From Anaerolineae bacterium (GTDB lineage Bacteria > Chloroflexota > Anaerolineae > B4-G1 > SLSP01), in the NCBI GenBank assembly GCA_016927095.1, contig JAFGNI010000560.1, forward strand, positions 1-10,058: a stretch of DNA of 10,058 bases, written 5' to 3'. The notes below the pieces were generated by a model. That model did no database searches, had not been told where the DNA came from, and saw only the letters and a program-made list of their open reading frames with translations. This document shows positions 6,102 to 10,058 of the stretch, piece after piece. How positions within the stretch are numbered: position 1 is the stretch's first letter; every line of letters begins with the position of its first letter. The position numbers and the translations under genes are program-made.

Positions 6102-9100
6102 ATGTTGAGCAGAAGACTGCCCTCGGTTGTTTTGTTGCTGGCCCTGCTGCTATCGCTTTTGGAGCCTGTTTCACATGTGCCACAGGCGCGGGCTGCTCCG
6201 GCCCAGACCACCATCACCGTCGACGCCGTAGCGGACGCTATGGTGCGGCAATGGGAGCCCGACACCAACTTCGGCGGCGAGGAACAGCTGCAGCTTGTCT
6301 ATGGGGGCAACAACGAGGAGGCGGTCACGCTGGTGCGCTTCGACCTGTCAGGACGGCTGCCCCTCGATGCCATCATCGACAGCGCGTCGCTGCGCCTCTA
6401 TCTTGAGAGAAGCGCTGCCGCGGATCTCGTCGATATCACTGTGCGCGCCGTCACAAGCGCTTGGGATGAGACCGGCGAGGACGGTGTCACCTGGAACAAC
6501 TTTCCGACGACCGATCCGAGCGGTCTCTATCTCTACGCTAGCATCGACGACACCGCGGGAACCTACAAGAGCTGGCCCGCCACCTTTTTAACTGAAGGCT
6601 GGATCGATGATCCTTCCTCCAACTTCGGCGTGATGCTCCGGGGGCCCGTGGCAGGCGAAGACTACGAGCGCGTGTTCGCGAGCCGCGAGGATGCGGAGCA
6701 TCCACCCCAGCTCGAGATCACCTATCACCTGCCCACTTACATGCTCAGCGGGCGGGTCTATGACGGCGCTATCGACGATACGTCCTCGCCGCTCCCCGGT
6801 GTCACCATGCGGCTCTACTGCTCCAACGACCAGGGCGTCCTCGGCCCCGAGATCGATATCACAACCACCGACACCACGGGCTGGTACGGCCTCGACACGG
6901 TCTCCGGGTGTGAGTATTACCACATCGTCGAGAGCGACCCTGAGGGTTATACGTCCGTTGGCGCCACGACGGTCGATGGCACCGTCCGCTCCCCCAACTG
7001 GATCGAGTACATCGTGCCCCTGGAAGGCAAGACCCTCACCGGCAACAGGTTCTGGGACCGGCCCGGCGTCGGTGATCCTGACCTGATCGTCACGGATCTG
7101 TGGGCCCAGGGGGAGCTGGTCTGTTGCCAGATCCGCAACGTCGGCACGGGGCCGACCCCCGCCGGGCATGAAGCGCTGCTAACGGTCGATGAACTCGCTC
7201 GTGTGACGCTACACGTGGACAGCGCGCTCGATCCCGCAGCGTCTTGGGAAGGCTGTTTCGACTGGGTCTGGACCTGCAGCGGCGACGCTGACACGGTCGT
7301 AGTCGCAGCCGATGCCGGCGAGACCATCACAGAGAGCGACGAGACCAACAATCGTCGCGAGGAGATGTGGGCCTGCGACACCACGCCGCCGCAGATCATC
7401 GCAGGGCCTATGATCGCGGAGCTCGGCGCCACCTACGCTGTGATCACATGGGACACCGATGAGCCCTCGACGAGCGTCACACGCTATGACACCCTCGCCC
7501 GTCTCACACGGTTCGAGGAAACAGGCCCCGGGCCAACCACGGACCACGAGGTGGTTCTGAATGAACTCACGCCTATGACTTCCTACCACTACATCGTCCG
7601 GTCGACCGACGCCGCGGGGAACGCTGTCGAGAGCGGCGATCTGCTCTTCGAGACGGAACCGCCACCGGACACGCGGTTCCCAAACGTGCATCTCGTGGCA
7701 CCGGCGGTCATCACCGACACGGTGACCATCGCCGCTAACGCCGATGACGACACCAACGTGGAGAAGGTCATCTTCTACGTGGGCGAGGCACCTTTCCACA
7801 CCGATTACACGCCCCCATACACGTTTACGCTCGACACAACTGCCTATCCGGACGGACTGCTGGGCCTCGCGGCTGAGGCTTGCGACGCCGTTGGGAAACG
7901 CGTGATGGACGAAATGGCCGTCAGCGTCGCCAACCTGCCTGACCCGACGCTCCCTACCGTCACGATCACCACCCCCGCGGACGGCGCCACAGTCCAGGGC
8001 AAGGTCCAGGTACAGGCCAGTGTTCAGGACAACGGGGGGCTCCATCAGGTCAGCTTCACGGTAGATGGTAGCTTTCGCGAGACTCAGACGTTCAGCAGCG
8101 GTCCGACACAGACCAACGTGACCTTTGAGTGGGACACCACCGGCATGCCCGGTGGGGTGTACCGCATCGGTGTGGTAGCCCACGATCTGGAATGGCTCAA
8201 CGACCCTTACCGCGATTACGGCTACGATGCCGCCGACGTCACCGTCCAGTACCTGGCCCCCCCACCACCGGCGAAGCTACAGATCACGCGCGATGTCACG
8301 CGCTATGGTAACGTTCTCTGGGTGAGCCTGCACGTGACCAACGTGGGCGGGCAGGAAGCGACAGGATTGACCATCCAGGATTGGTTGCACGGCTTCCAGC
8401 CGGTTTCAGCCAGCGACCTGACGCCGGTCCACGCCGACTACGACGCCGAGTATTCCACCGTCAGCCAGGACTCCCTATGCACGATCGTGAGCCACGAGCC
8501 CATCCCCAAGAACCAGACGCGCACCTTCAACTACGCCGTCGTCCCCATCCTCTCCGACAACACATTCTTCATCTTCGAGAACCCCCTCACCACCGGATTC
8601 AAGCTCGTACCAAAGCTCTCAATCGGAACCAAGACCCAGCTCGGCTACTATGACCGGCCCGATCACTGGGTAACTCCCGTCCTGACGGCGCCCGCCACCC
8701 AAGCCCTCTCAGGTGGGCAGTGGAAGCCGCTGCTCTTGGCCTATTCGGAGGCGCTGGCTGCTGCGGACTACGTGATCGTCACCAATCCCAAAAAGCTCCA
8801 TTGGGCGATCCAACCCTGGCAGCCCATCGCCGTCAACGACTTGCTCTCGGACATGGCCTGGTTGGCTAAAGAGCGGCAAGGCGTTGTGGGCTACATGGAC
8901 GCCTACGATGGGTTCAAACTCCGCGGCCTGATCGAACCCGGTGGGGCTTGGGCTAAGCAGCTCGCGCCGAAGTTCTCCGCCCCATTTGGCGGCTACGTCT
9001 TGATCGTGGGCGAGTCAGAGATCGTGCCGTCCTGGAATACCGCGGGGGGTGGGATCAACTATATGGACCAACCTTACGCCGGCGACACGCCGCCGGAACG

Positions 9101-10058
9101 CATCGTCGGGCGGATCGTCGGGAATACCCACGCGGAGCTATCGCAGGCCATTCGCGCCAGCCTCGGCGTTGCCCTGGGCTGGACCGGTTACGACTACGAC
9201 CGCTCGAGTGCGGCGCTGATCAGTGGCACCGATGGGACGAGTGACGGCGTCGATGCGTACAAGGACTGCATTAACGACATTGACGGGATCGTTTCCAAGC
9301 AGGGCATCACGCCCGACAAGGTGCACCTATGGGATATCAGTCCGAGCTTGCGAGAGACCGTGTTTAAGTCCCATGTGCCCGGCGACGACATCATCGTCTT
9401 CCGTGACCACGGCTGGATGAACCACTGGTGGCCCGTGAGCACCGCAGAGCTAGCCGCTACGCCGGCCCTCGACCTCGGCACGCTGAAGCCTTTCGCCTTC
9501 TCGCTTTCGTGCCTCGCAGGCTGCTACGAGGAACACCCGAAGGAGGGAGGCAGCGACACCGACACCGTCCTGGAGGCCTTCTTCGACTATGGCGCCGCCA
9601 CCTACATCGGCGCTACGGAGCTGACCGGCCGCTCGATGAACAACGCCGCGGGGCGCTGGTTCTTCAAAAACTGGGATCCCTCCGAGCCCATCGGTGAGGC
9701 CTTCACAGAACTCGAGGCGTACAGCTACGTTGCGGATAGCTGGGTTATGCAGTACAACATCTACGGTGATCCCAAATTCGGCGCTGTGACAACGATGGCG
9801 GCATCTGATGTCACACCGCACGCGGTCACCGCGCCGGCCGGCCCCGTCGAGATCGTCGTGCCCGACTACGAGGTCAGCACTCAGGACGGCACCGACTACG
9901 TCAGTTTCCCGGCGGGGCACACGCTGCTGGTGGAAGGTGAACCGGAGATCCCATTCCACGTGGTCAGGTTCGACTATCCCGCCGACACACGCGTGCAGAA
10001 CGTGGCCCTGCTCGAGAGGTCGGACCCTATCACGGCTACCGGCCTCAGCTTACCCATC
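6102..10058 (+). CDS. Secreted multidomain gingipain-like (C25) cysteine protease, partial at 3' end
   Basis: The frame is open from 6102 to the window edge, 1319 codons without a stop, so the C-terminus is missing. AAGGAGG (6090-6096) lies five bases before the ATG. Residues 1-31 are a Sec signal peptide: RR, a leucine-rich core, then cleavage after ARA. Domains in order: DNRLRE-like (about 37-210; TWNNFPTTD, LEITYHLP); Cna-B or SdrD-B-like beta domain (about 212-320); CARDB (about 323-425; IRNVGTGPTPAG, ESDETNN); FN3-like (427-520); two bacterial Ig-like domains (about 525-613 and 616-718); CARDB/DUF11-like (about 726-820); peptidase C25 domain (about 870-1228). The C25 part begins with ADYVIVTNPKKL. 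The likely catalytic pair is His1103 in FRDHGW and Cys1137 in SLSCLAGC, and the domain ends at YGDPKF. A propeptide-like segment follows (about 1249-1319). The protein is expected on the cell surface or outside the cell, cleaving proteins. C25 is a clan CD family like caspases; substrate preference cannot be read here. Confidence 0.85.
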   Translation, partial: MLSRRLPSVVLLLALLLSLLEPVSHVPQARAAPAQTTITVDAVADAMVRQWEPDTNFGGEEQLQLVYGGNNEEAVTLVRFDLSGRLPLDAIIDSASLRLYLERSAAADLVDITVRAVTSAWDETGEDGVTWNNFPTTDPSGLYLYASIDDTAGTYKSWPATFLTEGWIDDPSSNFGVMLRGPVAGEDYERVFASREDAEHPPQLEITYHLPTYMLSGRVYDGAIDDTSSPLPGVTMRLYCSNDQGVLGPEIDITTTDTTGWYGLDTVSGCEYYHIVESDPEGYTSVGATTVDGTVRSPNWIEYIVPLEGKTLTGNRFWDRPGVGDPDLIVTDLWAQGELVCCQIRNVGTGPTPAGHEALLTVDELARVTLHVDSALDPAASWEGCFDWVWTCSGDADTVVVAADAGETITESDETNNRREEMWACDTTPPQIIAGPMIAELGATYAVITWDTDEPSTSVTRYDTLARLTRFEETGPGPTTDHEVVLNELTPMTSYHYIVRSTDAAGNAVESGDLLFETEPPPDTRFPNVHLVAPAVITDTVTIAANADDDTNVEKVIFYVGEAPFHTDYTPPYTFTLDTTAYPDGLLGLAAEACDAVGKRVMDEMAVSVANLPDPTLPTVTITTPADGATVQGKVQVQASVQDNGGLHQVSFTVDGSFRETQTFSSGPTQTNVTFEWDTTGMPGGVYRIGVVAHDLEWLNDPYRDYGYDAADVTVQYLAPPPPAKLQITRDVTRYGNVLWVSLHVTNVGGQEATGLTIQDWLHGFQPVSASDLTPVHADYDAEYSTVSQDSLCTIVSHEPIPKNQTRTFNYAVVPILSDNTFFIFENPLTTGFKLVPKLSIGTKTQLGYYDRPDHWVTPVLTAPATQALSGGQWKPLLLAYSEALAAADYVIVTNPKKLHWAIQPWQPIAVNDLLSDMAWLAKERQGVVGYMDAYDGFKLRGLIEPGGAWAKQLAPKFSAPFGGYVLIVGESEIVPSWNTAGGGINYMDQPYAGDTPPERIVGRIVGNTHAELSQAIRASLGVALGWTGYDYDRSSAALISGTDGTSDGVDAYKDCINDIDGIVSKQGITPDKVHLWDISPSLRETVFKSHVPGDDIIVFRDHGWMNHWWPVSTAELAATPALDLGTLKPFAFSLSCLAGCYEEHPKEGGSDTDTVLEAFFDYGAATYIGATELTGRSMNNAAGRWFFKNWDPSEPIGEAFTELEAYSYVADSWVMQYNIYGDPKFGAVTTMAASDVTPHAVTAPAGPVEIVVPDYEVSTQDGTDYVSFPAGHTLLVEGEPEIPFHVVRFDYPADTRVQNVALLERSDPITATGLSLPI

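Noticed and set aside
7209..8183. 324-codon minus-strand open frame
   Set aside because: It lies antisense to the secreted protease, whose frame is continuous and has clear domain motifs. Its Arg/Gly/Val-rich translation shows no recognisable domain and it is a GC-rich shadow.
1..10058. CRISPR arrays, tRNA or rRNA genes, insertion sequences, integrases or phage genes
   Set aside because: No spaced repeat arrays, cloverleaf or rRNA-like sequence, transposase motifs or attachment-site duplications were seen on reading the window.

Overview
The window is GC-rich, gene-dense bacterial DNA with every supported gene on the + strand. The gene content suggests a member of the Chloroflexota or a similar GC-rich environmental bacterium. 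The clues are a very large SARP-type regulator (winged helix, BTAD, ATPase, TPR) followed by a tiny unrecognised protein, and a giant secreted protein carrying DNRLRE, CARDB and a gingipain-like (C25) protease domain. This assignment is inference from gene style, with no marker gene to confirm it.

Layout. A complete xylulokinase gene (28-1524) is probably the end of a pentose-use operon that begins outside the window. A gene-free gap (1525-1818) follows, with weak inverted repeats only. Next comes a good promoter whose -35 region is bracketed by a perfect 10-bp inverted repeat (1802-1846). It drives the regulator gene, whose start is better placed at 1914 than at the more upstream ATG at 1851. 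A 198-bp gap (5490-5687) holds competing hairpins and then a pair of near-identical direct repeats 11 bp apart. The second repeat lies exactly 8 bp upstream of a TATCCT -10 box, which is the classic promoter geometry used by SARP activators. This promoter leads into a 69-codon gene (5688-5897). About 200 bp later comes a secreted multidomain C25-family cysteine protease-like protein (6102 to beyond the window end, 1319 codons visible).

How the parts may work together. The regulator looks like a signal-integrating activator: DNA-binding and BTAD domains at the N-terminus, a STAND/AAA-type ATPase in the middle, and a long TPR array for partner or ligand sensing. The SARP-type repeat and -10 arrangement just downstream suggests that it, or a paralogue, switches on the small gene together with the secreted protease. 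The three genes would then form a compact module of sensor-activator, small accessory protein and exported proteolytic effector. Xylulokinase is probably metabolically unrelated to it.

The stretch between the small gene and the protease is unusual. It is open in the reading frame shared by both flanking genes, has codon-like third-position bias in that frame, and starts with a 14-bp perfect palindrome. The functional link between the genes and the regulatory sites is hypothesis drawn from sequence geometry.
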